From Sphaerospermopsis sp. SIO1G1 (GTDB lineage: Bacteria; Cyanobacteriota; Cyanobacteriia; Cyanobacteriales; Nostocaceae): DNA of 64,000 nt. The notes under the pieces are model-generated. The model was not told where the DNA came from and did no database searches. It saw only the letters and a list, made by a program, of their open reading frames with translations. A program made the position numbers and the translations under genes. The stretch covers positions 62,001-126,000 of the forward strand of contig JAAHFX010000002.1 in NCBI GenBank assembly GCA_010672785.1, in the 5' to 3' direction. Shown here in pieces: positions 18,258 through 27,567 of this stretch; position 1 is the first letter of the stretch, and every line of letters begins with the position of its first letter.

Positions 18258-20147
18258 ATGCTGACTAAATTTTTACACTCTTTTGTTCTAAGTTTATGTG
18301 TAATAAGCATATTACCAACTGCTAGTCAAGCCAACGCCCTTACCCCCCTGATCAGAGCAGAAATCCAAAAAATCCGTAACATAGTTCAATACATTCCCAA
18401 AAATAAAGCCCCAGTCAGGCCAGCCCGCAAGTCACAAACTATTACCCCCGGAGATGGTATATCTACAGGGAGATCTTCCCTTGCAGATTTACGCTTTAAT
18501 GATGGTTCTGTAGCCAGAGTAGGAGAACAAGCTGTTTTTCAGTTTTTGCCACAAACCCGTAATTTCACTCTATCCAACGGAACAGTTTTACTGTTAATTC
18601 CTCCAGGTAGAGGACAAACAAATATAAAAACCCCCAATGCCGCCGCCGCAATTCGTGGTTCAGCATTATTTGTTCAACATGACCCAACACGCAACACTAC
18701 AGTCATAGGTGCGCTGACTAACAGTGGCATCCAAGTAGCTAATCAGGATGATTCTCAAAAACTGACCTTAAAAGCAGGACAGTTAATGGTAGTTGTTGAT
18801 GGTAAATTTCAAGGATTGTACGATTTTGATCTGAGAACCTTTTATAAAGAGAGCAGTTTGGCGAAGGGTTTTAATTTGAACAAACAAAATCCTGACCCAA
18901 CATTAGATCCATCACTTGCCAGTGTTCAAGCTGAAACTGTAGAAGCTTTGGAACAACAATCTCCTATTATTGGTGAAGGAACTATAGACAATCCACCTTT
19001 CTTAACAAATTCAACCGCTACTGCTAATTCATCTAATAATAATTCCAATTCTGAAAACAATAGTAGAAATAATTCCAACCCCAGACGCAATCCTAGAAAT
19101 AATTCCAAATCTGGAAATAATCCCAACAATAGTAACCGGGATTTTGGAGAATCTCAAAGGCGACTTAATGTTCGTGATGCAGATAACTTTGGCCAATCTA
19201 TGGATGTTTTGATTATAAATGGAGAAGTAATCCGCGAAAATCAGCAACGCCGCAGCAATACCAATAGATTTAATCCTGGTAACAGTCAAAACAACCAAGG
19301 CAATCAAGGTAATCAAGGCCAGGGCAATCAAGGCAACCAGGATAACCAAGATCAAGGCAATCAAGACCAAGGCAATCAAGGCAACCAGGATAACCAAGAT
19401 CAAGGTAATCAAGACCAAGGCAATCAAGGCAACCAGGATAACCAAGATCAAGGTAATCAAGACCAGGGCAATCAAGGCAATCAGGATAACCAAGGTCAAG
19501 GTAATCAAGGCCAAGGTAATCAAGGCAACCAGGATAACCAAGATCAAGGTAATCAAGACCAAGGTAATCAAGGCAACCAGGATAACCAAGGTCAAGGTAA
19601 TCAAGGCCAAGGTAATCAAGGCAACCAGGATAACCAAGGTCAAGGTAATCAAGGCCAGGGCAATCAAGGCAACCAGGATAACCAAGGTCAAGGTAATCAA
19701 GGCCAAGGCAATCAAGGCAACCAGGATAACCAAGGTCAAGGTAATCAAGGCCAAGGTAATCAAGGCAACCAGGATAACCAAGGTCAAGGTAATCAAGGCC
19801 AAGGTAATCAAGGCAACCAGGATAACCAAGGTCAAGGTAATCAAGGCCAAGGTAATCAAGGCAACCAGGATAACCAAGATCAAGGTAATCAAGACCAAGG
19901 TAATCAAGGCAATCAGGATAACCAAGATCAAGGTAATCAAGGCAATCAGGATAACCAAGATCAAGGTAATCAAGGCAACCAGGATAACCAAGGTCAAGGT
20001 AATCAAGGCAACCAGGATAACCAAGGTCAAGGTAATCAAGGCCAAGGCAATCAAGGCAACCAGGATAACCAAGGTCAAGGTAATCAAGATGACGATGACG
20101 ACGATGACGACGATGACAACGATGATGACGATGACGATGATGACTAA
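18258..20147 (+). CDS. Secreted FecR-domain protein with long Gly/Asn/Gln/Asp repeat and poly-Asp tail
   Basis: 629 residues. Signal peptide to about residue 26 (PTASQANA). FecR-like domain at about 60-200 (GDGISTGRSSLADLRFNDGS, TPNAAAAIRGSALFV), the fold also found in cyanobacterial surface proteins. An Asn/Ser-rich linker (~250-340) precedes a repeat region of ~265 residues built mainly from the 16-residue unit GNQDNQGQGNQGQGNQ with G/D swaps. The end is 19 residues, 18 Asp and one Asn. There is no transmembrane anchor. The repeat should be disordered and highly hydrated; the tail could bind Ca2+ or other cations. It is probably a surface or matrix protein. The divergent barrel gene is the best partner candidate. 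Confidence 0.85.
   Translation: MLTKFLHSFVLSLCVISILPTASQANALTPLIRAEIQKIRNIVQYIPKNKAPVRPARKSQTITPGDGISTGRSSLADLRFNDGSVARVGEQAVFQFLPQTRNFTLSNGTVLLLIPPGRGQTNIKTPNAAAAIRGSALFVQHDPTRNTTVIGALTNSGIQVANQDDSQKLTLKAGQLMVVVDGKFQGLYDFDLRTFYKESSLAKGFNLNKQNPDPTLDPSLASVQAETVEALEQQSPIIGEGTIDNPPFLTNSTATANSSNNNSNSENNSRNNSNPRRNPRNNSKSGNNPNNSNRDFGESQRRLNVRDADNFGQSMDVLIINGEVIRENQQRRSNTNRFNPGNSQNNQGNQGNQGQGNQGNQDNQDQGNQDQGNQGNQDNQDQGNQDQGNQGNQDNQDQGNQDQGNQGNQDNQGQGNQGQGNQGNQDNQDQGNQDQGNQGNQDNQGQGNQGQGNQGNQDNQGQGNQGQGNQGNQDNQGQGNQGQGNQGNQDNQGQGNQGQGNQGNQDNQGQGNQGQGNQGNQDNQGQGNQGQGNQGNQDNQDQGNQDQGNQGNQDNQDQGNQGNQDNQDQGNQGNQDNQGQGNQGNQDNQGQGNQGQGNQGNQDNQGQGNQDDDDDDDDDDNDDDDDDDD
19285..20087 (+). repeat. 48-bp coding tandem repeat inside the FecR-domain gene
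   Basis: The main unit is 16 codons (48 bp) built on GGTCAAGGTAATCAAGGC-type modules, repeated about sixteen times with synonymous and GGT/GAT variation. Near-identity of neighbouring units suggests expansion by slippage or recombination, so length should vary between strains. Confidence 0.93.
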
Positions 20148-20409
20148 TGCAAATTCTTTATGAGTTAGTCCTTTCTTTATGTCCTTTGTATTCTTTGAGA
20201 TTCGTTAAATAATTCGGCACATCTTCACACAGAATTAGGATTAAAATTTTGTCAACGAAGTTTGCCGAGCTATTGACTCATTTTGCCAATTAGGAAATGA
20301 TGATTAGTTGTTGGGTATAAAACATTGGGTATTTAGTCAAAATACTTTTTCCCATCACTTCATTTTCTTGATCTCACCTTTCTTCCTATTCCTTAACAAT
20401 TCAAAAATT
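20148..20409. other. Spacer before hisC
   Basis: 262 bp. The in-frame extension upstream of 20410 starts with TTG and encodes a hydrophobic stretch unlike any HisC, so I treat it as 5' untranslated DNA. No terminator hairpin is evident after the poly-Asp gene. Confidence 0.5.
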
Positions 20410-21552
20410 ATGCTTCCCTTTATTAGATCTGACTTAGCTCAATTTACAGCTTACAAAGCTCACCCTGGTAGTGATACATCAGAACCAGTGGCGATAAAAT
20501 ATGACCGGATAGATACTAATGAAAGCCCCTATGATTTACCGACAGATATCAAAGAAAAATTAGCTAATAATTTTCAAGAAATCATTGAAAGTAATCGCTA
20601 TCCCGATGGTGGACATCAAAAACTAAAAGAAGCTATTGCTGTTTATGTAAATGAATCAGCTAACTTAACTAATCTTCCTATTACTGATAGCAATATATCT
20701 GTTGGTAATGGTTCAGATGAGTTAATTCGTTCTTTATTAATTGCCACTTGTTTAAAAGAAGAAGGTTCTATTCTAGTAGCTAATCCCACTTTTTCTATGT
20801 ATGGGATATTAGCAAAAACTTTAGGTATTTCAGTGGTTAGTGTAGACAGAGATGAACAGAATTTTGAAATAGATTTAAAAGCTGCAAAATTAGCCATTCA
20901 AGATACTCAAAATCCCCCTATTAGAGTAGTATTTGTTGTTCACCCCAATTCCCCAACAGCTAACTGTTTAACAACTGCGGAAATAGAGTGGTTAAATAGT
21001 CTACCAGAGGACATTTTAGTAGTTATTGATGAAGCTTATTTTGAATTTAGTCAAACTACTTTGGTTAAAGATTTATCACAGCATTCTAATTGGATAATTT
21101 TACGGACTTTTTCTAAAGCATTTAGATTAGCAGCAATGCGAGTTGGTTATTGTATTGCTCATCCCGAGGCGATCGCTATCTTAGAAAAGGTTCGTCTTCC
21201 TTACAACTTACCGAGTTTTTCCCTCACATCAGCTATGGTTGCTTTGGAAAACCGTCAGGTACTACTCAACTCTATTCCTGAAACTATTAGAGAGCGTGAA
21301 AAGATGATTACAGAATTATCAAGTAATTCAGCACTAGAAATTATAACCAGTAGTACAAACTTTATCTATTTACAGTTGAAATCAACAGAAAATCAATCTC
21401 TGGAAACAAAACTCAAAAATCTCAACCAAACGCTGAGACATCAAGGAACATTAGTAAGACTACTACCAAACGCATTAAGAATTACTGTAGGAACACCTGA
21501 AGAAAACCTTCGTACCATTGAAAGAATACAAAATGCCATAAAACAAGCTTAA
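20410..21552 (+). CDS. hisC: Histidinol-phosphate aminotransferase
   Basis: 380 residues from the ATG at 20410. It is a PLP-dependent class I/II aminotransferase converting imidazole acetol-phosphate to histidinol-phosphate in histidine synthesis. Features: [13 protein letters not shown] (substrate region), [16 protein letters not shown], the [13 protein letters not shown] [20 protein letters not shown], and the PLP-lysine motif [16 protein letters not shown]. The frame continues upstream to a TTG at 20308, but the extra 34 residues are hydrophobic and unlike the family, so the ATG is preferred. It is monocistronic, with a convergent gene beginning 2 bp after its stop. Confidence 0.93.
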   Translation: MLPFIRSDLAQFTAYKAHPGSDTSEPVAIKYDRIDTNESPYDLPTDIKEKLANNFQEIIESNRYPDGGHQKLKEAIAVYVNESANLTNLPITDSNISVGNGSDELIRSLLIATCLKEEGSILVANPTFSMYGILAKTLGISVVSVDRDEQNFEIDLKAAKLAIQDTQNPPIRVVFVVHPNSPTANCLTTAEIEWLNSLPEDILVVIDEAYFEFSQTTLVKDLSQHSNWIILRTFSKAFRLAAMRVGYCIAHPEAIAILEKVRLPYNLPSFSLTSAMVALENRQVLLNSIPETIREREKMITELSSNSALEIITSSTNFIYLQLKSTENQSLETKLKNLNQTLRHQGTLVRLLPNALRITVGTPEENLRTIERIQNAIKQA

Positions 21553-21554
21553 TA

Positions 21555-22112
21555 TCATTCATAATCGAAGTAATCGTCTAAGTCACCACCTAAACGTCTT
21601 ACAGTTGCTACTGTTTGTGGTAAGACACCTACCAACATCGCAAAAGCATCATCGGGTAGTGCTGCAACCACCTCTGATGGAAAATACTGTTCAAACTGTT
21701 CCAGAATTTTTTGGACTCTTTGAACAGGAACAGAGTTTTCAGTAATTTGTTTAATTAAGCGAACCCACTGTCTTCTAATTAGATATGCTTTTTGACAATC
21801 CTCATAGGAGTCAGGATCTAATAGAGACAAATTACCAATGGGAATCACAGACTGGCAATCTCTATCATAATTACCGCCCACAATTGCCCCAGGCCCAGCA
21901 AATTCAGCATAATATCGTTTAAATACCAATAGACCATTTCGTCTACGGCTATTGACTATTAGACATTTTCCGCTATGCAAAGATGCTAGTATGTCTGTCC
22001 TATGCGATTTTTGATTCTCATCTCGCATGGTATTTTTGTTGGGAAAACTAGTATTAGGGTAATAGCTTGATACTATAGCAGCTTGATAACATTGGAGCTG
22101 TTTACTATCCAT
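21555..22112 (-). CDS. Conserved-looking protein of unknown function
   Basis: 185 residues, soluble, ATG start at 22112. I do not recognise the family. The middle contains GKCLIVNSRRRNGLLVFKRY and FAGPGAIVGGNYDRDC. The C-terminal ~50 residues form predicted helices ending AMLVGVLPQTVATVRRLGG, which resembles the recognition-helix spacing of Crp/Fnr-type winged helix proteins (compare 'GVSRETVTRxR'), though without convincing flanks. The tail DLDDYFDYE is acidic. A regulatory role is only a guess. Its stop codon lies 3 bp from the convergent hisC stop. Confidence 0.6.
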   Translation of the reverse strand: MDSKQLQCYQAAIVSSYYPNTSFPNKNTMRDENQKSHRTDILASLHSGKCLIVNSRRRNGLLVFKRYYAEFAGPGAIVGGNYDRDCQSVIPIGNLSLLDPDSYEDCQKAYLIRRQWVRLIKQITENSVPVQRVQKILEQFEQYFPSEVVAALPDDAFAMLVGVLPQTVATVRRLGGDLDDYFDYE

Positions 22113-22512
22113 GTTTTTTATACTTTTAGTAAAGTTATTATTATCTTTTTTTATGTCATCTTGATCGGCTGTTTAGGCGAACTAGATATATTGATTTACC
22201 CTAAATTTCCGAAGTGCAAGAATTTATTGCAGATTTTACTTCAGGTAAACCAGTAACTAGCAAAGTGTGGTTACAAAATTTATAATAGTATTCTATGGTA
22301 TCATGACAAATTTGTCTCTTGAATTTCTGTCTCTTATTTAAAGTTTTGATGAAGTTTCCAAGTGATCATTATTTAGGAATGTTGAAAATTTCAACTTACC
22401 AACTGCCTAAAACTGTCACCTTACCTCTTTCCTACCACTGCTTTTAATTTTCTCACTGCACCCTGTCTGCCGAAAAGCTCCCTACCTCTTCACCCTTACG
22501 GAAACACGTTTT
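22113..22512. other. Gene-free interval
   Basis: 400 bp without a gene. A short plus-strand frame ending at 22285 (translating EFIADFTSGKPVTSKVWLQNL) looks protein-like but has a stop just upstream; it may be the 3' remnant of a lost gene. Pyrimidine-rich fragments related to the TTCCCT repeats lie at 22420-22500. Confidence 0.4.
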
Positions 22513-23154
22513 TCAGCAACCCCTAGTTATATCCGCAGCTACGTGGGGTTTGGCACTAATGTGTTTGTGTAAAAGGATTTGTCTGGAATTGTGAAACAAA
22601 AAACTATCCCAACAAGACTCTACTTTTTCCACTTGATAACCCATCTTAAAATAAAGTTGTTTAGCTTGATGATTGTTGTCTAAAACATGAAGATATAAAT
22701 CTTCAAAGTCCCAATCCTTGCACACTTGTTCACATCTTATTAATAAACTAGATCCTAAACCATATCTACGATACATGGGATGAACAGCTAAATTAGAAAG
22801 ATAAGGAAAACACTTACGAATATTTACCCAACTATCGCTCAAACGTACACTCATTTCTACAGTGGCTAAAATTTTATTCCCACCACCTTTGCTAGTATCA
22901 ACAGCTACCAAGAAAATTTGATCCGGCTTTGTGGTTGTAAAACGATATCTCAAGTCTTCAAATATACCCAACCGGAATAAAGGAAATGCCCATCCCCATA
23001 AACCTGTTTGAGAGTGAAAGCTTTCTGCAATTATTTGGGCAATACTGGGTAAATCAGCAGATGTAGCTGTGCGTATTTGAAATTGACAGGAGTTGGCAAT
23101 TCTAACATCTCTAGGTGATGGCTGATGTTGTGAGTTTAAAAACCAGGATTTCAA
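22513..23154 (-). CDS. GNAT family N-acetyltransferase
   Basis: 213 residues. The GNAT fold is visible from residue ~28 (FQIRTATSADLPSIAQIIAE) through the acetyl-CoA loop NLAVHPMYRRYGLGSSLL to the C-terminal LHVLDNNHQAKQLYFKMGYQ. It transfers an acetyl group from acetyl-CoA to an amine; the substrate is unknown. The frame opens at a TTG (23154) with no early ATG, so the start is uncertain. The last residues (ITRGC) run into GGGGTTGCTGA, a motif repeated near other interspersed elements, so the natural C-terminus may have been altered. Confidence 0.85.
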   Translation of the reverse strand: MKSWFLNSQHQPSPRDVRIANSCQFQIRTATSADLPSIAQIIAESFHSQTGLWGWAFPLFRLGIFEDLRYRFTTTKPDQIFLVAVDTSKGGGNKILATVEMSVRLSDSWVNIRKCFPYLSNLAVHPMYRRYGLGSSLLIRCEQVCKDWDFEDLYLHVLDNNHQAKQLYFKMGYQVEKVESCWDSFLFHNSRQILLHKHISAKPHVAADITRGC

Positions 23155-24003
23155 AGCTAATTAAAGAAGTATATAAGTTTAACTAAAGTTAATACTGTCT
23201 TCCAGAGGAAGTTCCAAAATTTACACCAGCTGATCTATTCTCTAGAGAACCTGATGGCTAACAGCAGCTAGCGTCAGTGAGAAGATGTTTACCGGTAAAG
23301 ATTTGGAAATGGAAGTTTATAATTACTGTAACTTGCGCTGTCACAGTCATCAAACAGGTGGTAAGCTTAAGAAAGTGATAGACTCAAGATAGCATCTTCC
23401 TATGACTATGAGTATAAATGTGAACTTTATTATACTTCTGCAAGTATCTTTCAGACAGCCTGATCACTCAAATGAAATTGAATATTGAATAATTCTATAA
23501 TCTGCTCATCTTTTAAAGATGTTCATAAAACTGGCAATATTTACTGGTTTGATAGTATACTTTGTCTATATAAGCTGATATTTTGTGTGATATTCATGAC
23601 TATAGCATAATTACTATTCAGAAAATTGACTTACCAGTGTTAGTATTACTGCTGGAATGGGAAAAATGAAGACACAAACGCTGGCAGTTTCTCATTTACC
23701 ACTAAAAATCTTTTACGGCAGTAACAGCTAGTTGAGCCAAGGAGGTGACAAAAAATTTTGTGAATAGAAACATAAATTCCTTAGTCGCCACAAACGCAAT
23801 TCAACATTTACAGGAAAACGTCCCATAGTTTTTGCAGTATTTATTAATTGACTTTAATTAAATTGATACAACACTTTATCCATACAAGTCATGTGGCGCA
23901 ACAGATTATTGGTCGAAATGCTAGAAAACTGCATGATCCAGAAACAACCTTTTCCAAGTAGATTATTCTTTATCCCACTGCCTTTGCAGCAGGAAAGCAG
24001 TCC
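23155..24003. other. Gene-free interval upstream of the adenylate cyclase gene
   Basis: 849 bp. No ORF on either strand looks like a protein, and no repeat family of the window is obvious here. It is long for a single promoter and may hold distal regulatory sites for the cyclase gene or an unrecognised RNA. Confidence 0.5.
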
Positions 24004-27000
24004 ATGACATCACAAACAAACAGTAAACCAAAAATCTTGGTTGTTGATGATGAACCGGACAACCTAGATCTACTTTATCGCAGTTTCTATCGTGAATATC
24101 AAGTGCTGAGGGCTAACTCCGGTCCTGCGGCCTTAGAATTATTGGCACAAGAAGGAGATATAGCTGTAATTATCTCTGATCAACGAATGCCTATGATGAG
24201 TGGGACTGAATTTTTAAGTCTGACAGCAACTCAATATCCAGATATTATTCGGATTATCCTCACTGGCTACACTGATGTGGAAGATTTGGTGGAAGCGATT
24301 AACTCTGGTAAAGTATTCAAATATGTGACAAAGCCTTGGGAAGCCGAAGAGCTTAAAGCTGTAGTTCGCCAAGCTTTGGATACTCATAATGTCCTCAAAG
24401 CCAGAACCAAAGAACTAACTAGGACTCTACGTAGAAAGTCTCTGTTAAATACGGTTACAAACACAATTCGCAGTGCCTTAGATTATCGTCACATTTTACA
24501 GACTATTGTTGATACCGTAGGACATATGCTGGAGGTGGATGTTTGTTTACTACGTCCCTTTCAAGACGATGAATTAGTAAATGAAGGTTTTATATATCAG
24601 AAATCACGGGGATCAATAATTCAGATATCAGAAGATTTATCTGATGGATCTGTGCCAGCTTCTGTGGTGACAGAAACAAAATCTATCACTCCGCATACTC
24701 TTTTAGCTTATACAGTTTGGGAAACTGACGAAGTTCAAGTTATACAAGATGTTACTAAAAACGATTTTATTCAAACTAATAGAGAAAGAACCATAGCATT
24801 TAATAATGCAAGTATTTCATCTAGCCTAGTTGTGCCACTCATTTGCCAGCAAGAAGTTAGGGCAGTAATGGCACTGCATCAGTGTGATCAACAACGTATT
24901 TGGGAAGACGAAGAAGTACAATTAGTATCAATTGTGGCAGACCAAGCTGCACTGGCGTTATCTCAGGCCTATGCCTATGAAGAAGTAGAAGCTTTAGCAA
25001 AGCGTGAAGCATTAATTAATACAATTACCAGTGAAATTCGCTCTAGCCTTGATCCCCAAAATATATTTGCTGCCATCACCCAAAGATTAGGAGAGACATT
25101 ACAAGTAGATGGTTGCGTTTTGTCTTTATGGACAGAAGATGACGAATTTGTTAAATGTGTAGGTTTATATGATAGTTCTAAAAATATCAGTAATTTCCAG
25201 GAATTTAATTTTAATAGAAACAAGCAATCCATAACCCAAAATCTATCTAATTCCCAGTCTCCAATTCAAAAAAATCCAGTTCTTCAAGAAATTCTGAGGA
25301 CACAAGAGCCTGTAGTAATTACGGATATAGCTCATTCGCCCACAGATGTACAAGCCTTTGATTTACCACTGAAAATGCGTCCGCGATCGCTCATGGTTGT
25401 ACCTCTGATCAGTGATGGTAAATGTATTGGTAGTATAACACTCAGAGAAGGTGAGAAAATTCGCAAGTGGTTACCTTCAGAAATTGAACTTGCTAAAGCA
25501 GTAGCTGCTCAAGCGGCGATCGCTGTTCAACAATCCAGGTTATATCAAACTACCCGTGAACAAGCGGAAAGATTGTTACAATTAGACAGACAAAAAACGG
25601 AATTTTTCCAAAACATTTCCCATGAGTTTAGAACCCCTATTACCTTAATTCAAGGACCTTTAGAGTCAGTAGTTAACACCAAAGAAGGACTATCTCATGC
25701 TCAATCTGTAATAGCTTTGCGTAATTCCCGCCGTTTACTGCGACTAGTGAATCAGTTACTAGATTTACAGCGCTTAGATGCTGGTAGAATGCAGCCAAGC
25801 TTCCGCCCTTGTAATTTGGTAGAATTTGTTACCCAAATTGTTGAATCCTTCCGTCTTTATGGAGAGAAAAAAGGACTCAAGGTCATAACAGACTTGTTTG
25901 AATGCCCCACAGTTTACTTAGATATGGAAAGATTTGACAAGGTACTATATAACCTGCTGTCAAATGCCATGAAATTTACTCCCGATGGGGGTAAAATTAT
26001 TGTCAGATTATATAATGAAGGTAATGCCTGCATACTACAAGTTCAAGATACAGGCATCGGTATTCTTCCTGAACAAATTCCTTATCTATTTGAAAGATTT
26101 CGACAAGCAGAAGGATCAGAAAATCGTAGCTATGAAGGTAGTGGCTTAGGTCTATCCTTAGTTAAAGAACTAGTAGAACTCCACGGTGGAGAAGTAAGTG
26201 TTCAATCAGACTATCGCCAAGGGACTCAATTTAGTATACGGTTATTAACTGGTTCAGAACATCTACCAGCAGAACAAGTTGTAGATGCACCTGTAGAATT
26301 AAATGTTAATAGAGCAAATATAGAACTGGCAGATTTAGAGCAGTTGGAGTCCTTAGAATCAGAACAGGAATTTGTAATTACAGATTTGTCATATCATTCT
26401 CAAACCATAGATTCTTTTGGCGAAGCTTACACTTCCTCACCTAACGAACAACGTATATTAGTAGTTGACGACAACCCAGATATGCGTTCATATGTTGCTA
26501 CTATTCTCCGTCAAAATAACTATCAAGTAGCAACTGCAAGAAATGGTTATGAAGGATATAACCTAGCAAAAGAAATTTTCCCTAGTCTAATTATTACGGA
26601 TCTGATGATGCCCATAGTCACAGGGCTAGAATTGATTCAGATGATTCGTAGTGATGATATAATGCGAGGCATACCAACAATTCTGTTAACAGCAAAAGCT
26701 GATGAAGAAACCCGAATTGAAGGAACAGAATATGGTGCTGATGCTTATTTGGCTAAACCATTTAATGATCGAGAATTACTAGCAGAAGTCAGAAACTTGT
26801 TGGCGCTCAAAGAAAATGAAAAACGGGTGTTGGAATTAAATACCTACTTGACAGAATCAGTTCTCAAACGCTTTTTACCCTCAGCATTAGTCAAAAAAGC
26901 TGCTTCTGGATCTTTATCTTTAGATTTACGCCCAGAGCCTCGCTTAGTTACAGTTTTATTTAGTGATATTGTCGGTTTTACTCAACTTTCTAATACCTTG

Positions 27001-27534
27001 AGATCCAGAAAAGTTGCAGAAATTCTCAATGAATATTTAGAAACGATGAGTAAGGTAGTATTTAGTAATGGTGGCACTGTAGATAAATTTATGGGTGATG
27101 CTATTTTGGCATTGTATGGAGCGCCAGAAGAACTTACCCCCAATGAACAAGTACGTCGTGCTATTAACACTGCCAGAGGAATGCAGCGAGCTTTAATTAA
27201 CTTGAATAGACGTTGGTTAGAAAACGGGATATTTGAAACTGATGGACGAAAAGGCGTACAATTTCGCTGTGGTATTCACCAAGGTACAGCCGTTGTGGGA
27301 ATGTTTGGTAGTTCAGAATGTGCAGACTATACAGCTATTGGCCCAAGTGTAAATATTGCGGCTAGGTTGCAAGCTGCTGCTATCCCTGGTACTATTCTAG
27401 TCTCTGCTGCTGTAGCTGATTATCTACAAGAAGAAGAAATTACTAAGGGTAGTCCTCTAGAGCTGAAAGGTATAGATGAGACAGTTCTAACTTTTATGGT
27501 AACACCAGAGTTAGATAATCCTTTTAGTATATAG
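24004..27534 (+). CDS. cyaC: CyaC-type hybrid adenylate cyclase
   Basis: 1176 residues with domain order receiver (1-125, Asp59) - GAF (~150-320) - GAF (~335-515) - histidine kinase (H-box SHEFRTP with His540; N, G1 and G2 boxes to ~755) - receiver (816-935, Asp866) - class III cyclase (~980-1165). This is the architecture of CyaC from Anabaena and Spirulina. The kinase is expected to phosphorylate the second receiver and raise cyclase output. Cyclase residues are intact: metal Asp988 and Asp1032, adenine-specifying Lys1028 (DKFMGD) with Thr1110 (DYTAIG), and the transition-state Asn/Arg in VNIAARL. It should therefore make cAMP. Starts at an ATG with AGGA 12 bp upstream. Confidence 0.95.
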   Translation: MTSQTNSKPKILVVDDEPDNLDLLYRSFYREYQVLRANSGPAALELLAQEGDIAVIISDQRMPMMSGTEFLSLTATQYPDIIRIILTGYTDVEDLVEAINSGKVFKYVTKPWEAEELKAVVRQALDTHNVLKARTKELTRTLRRKSLLNTVTNTIRSALDYRHILQTIVDTVGHMLEVDVCLLRPFQDDELVNEGFIYQKSRGSIIQISEDLSDGSVPASVVTETKSITPHTLLAYTVWETDEVQVIQDVTKNDFIQTNRERTIAFNNASISSSLVVPLICQQEVRAVMALHQCDQQRIWEDEEVQLVSIVADQAALALSQAYAYEEVEALAKREALINTITSEIRSSLDPQNIFAAITQRLGETLQVDGCVLSLWTEDDEFVKCVGLYDSSKNISNFQEFNFNRNKQSITQNLSNSQSPIQKNPVLQEILRTQEPVVITDIAHSPTDVQAFDLPLKMRPRSLMVVPLISDGKCIGSITLREGEKIRKWLPSEIELAKAVAAQAAIAVQQSRLYQTTREQAERLLQLDRQKTEFFQNISHEFRTPITLIQGPLESVVNTKEGLSHAQSVIALRNSRRLLRLVNQLLDLQRLDAGRMQPSFRPCNLVEFVTQIVESFRLYGEKKGLKVITDLFECPTVYLDMERFDKVLYNLLSNAMKFTPDGGKIIVRLYNEGNACILQVQDTGIGILPEQIPYLFERFRQAEGSENRSYEGSGLGLSLVKELVELHGGEVSVQSDYRQGTQFSIRLLTGSEHLPAEQVVDAPVELNVNRANIELADLEQLESLESEQEFVITDLSYHSQTIDSFGEAYTSSPNEQRILVVDDNPDMRSYVATILRQNNYQVATARNGYEGYNLAKEIFPSLIITDLMMPIVTGLELIQMIRSDDIMRGIPTILLTAKADEETRIEGTEYGADAYLAKPFNDRELLAEVRNLLALKENEKRVLELNTYLTESVLKRFLPSALVKKAASGSLSLDLRPEPRLVTVLFSDIVGFTQLSNTLRSRKVAEILNEYLETMSKVVFSNGGTVDKFMGDAILALYGAPEELTPNEQVRRAINTARGMQRALINLNRRWLENGIFETDGRKGVQFRCGIHQGTAVVGMFGSSECADYTAIGPSVNIAARLQAAAIPGTILVSAAVADYLQEEEITKGSPLELKGIDETVLTFMVTPELDNPFSI

Positions 27535-27567
27535 ATGCTGTCCATATTGGCAACTGGATGATTGATA

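Noticed and set aside
19029..20087. 352-codon minus-strand frame of Leu/Ile/Val/Ala
   Set aside because: It is the antisense of the GNQ tandem repeat; its hydrophobic periodicity only mirrors the coding repeat.
20308..20409. N-terminal extension of hisC from a TTG
   Set aside because: The extra 34 residues are hydrophobic and unlike any histidinol-phosphate aminotransferase; the ATG at 20410 fits the family.
22204..22285. Short frame EFIADFTSGKPVTSKVWLQNL
   Set aside because: Protein-like but only about 26 codons with a stop upstream and no partner sequence; too little to call a pseudogene.
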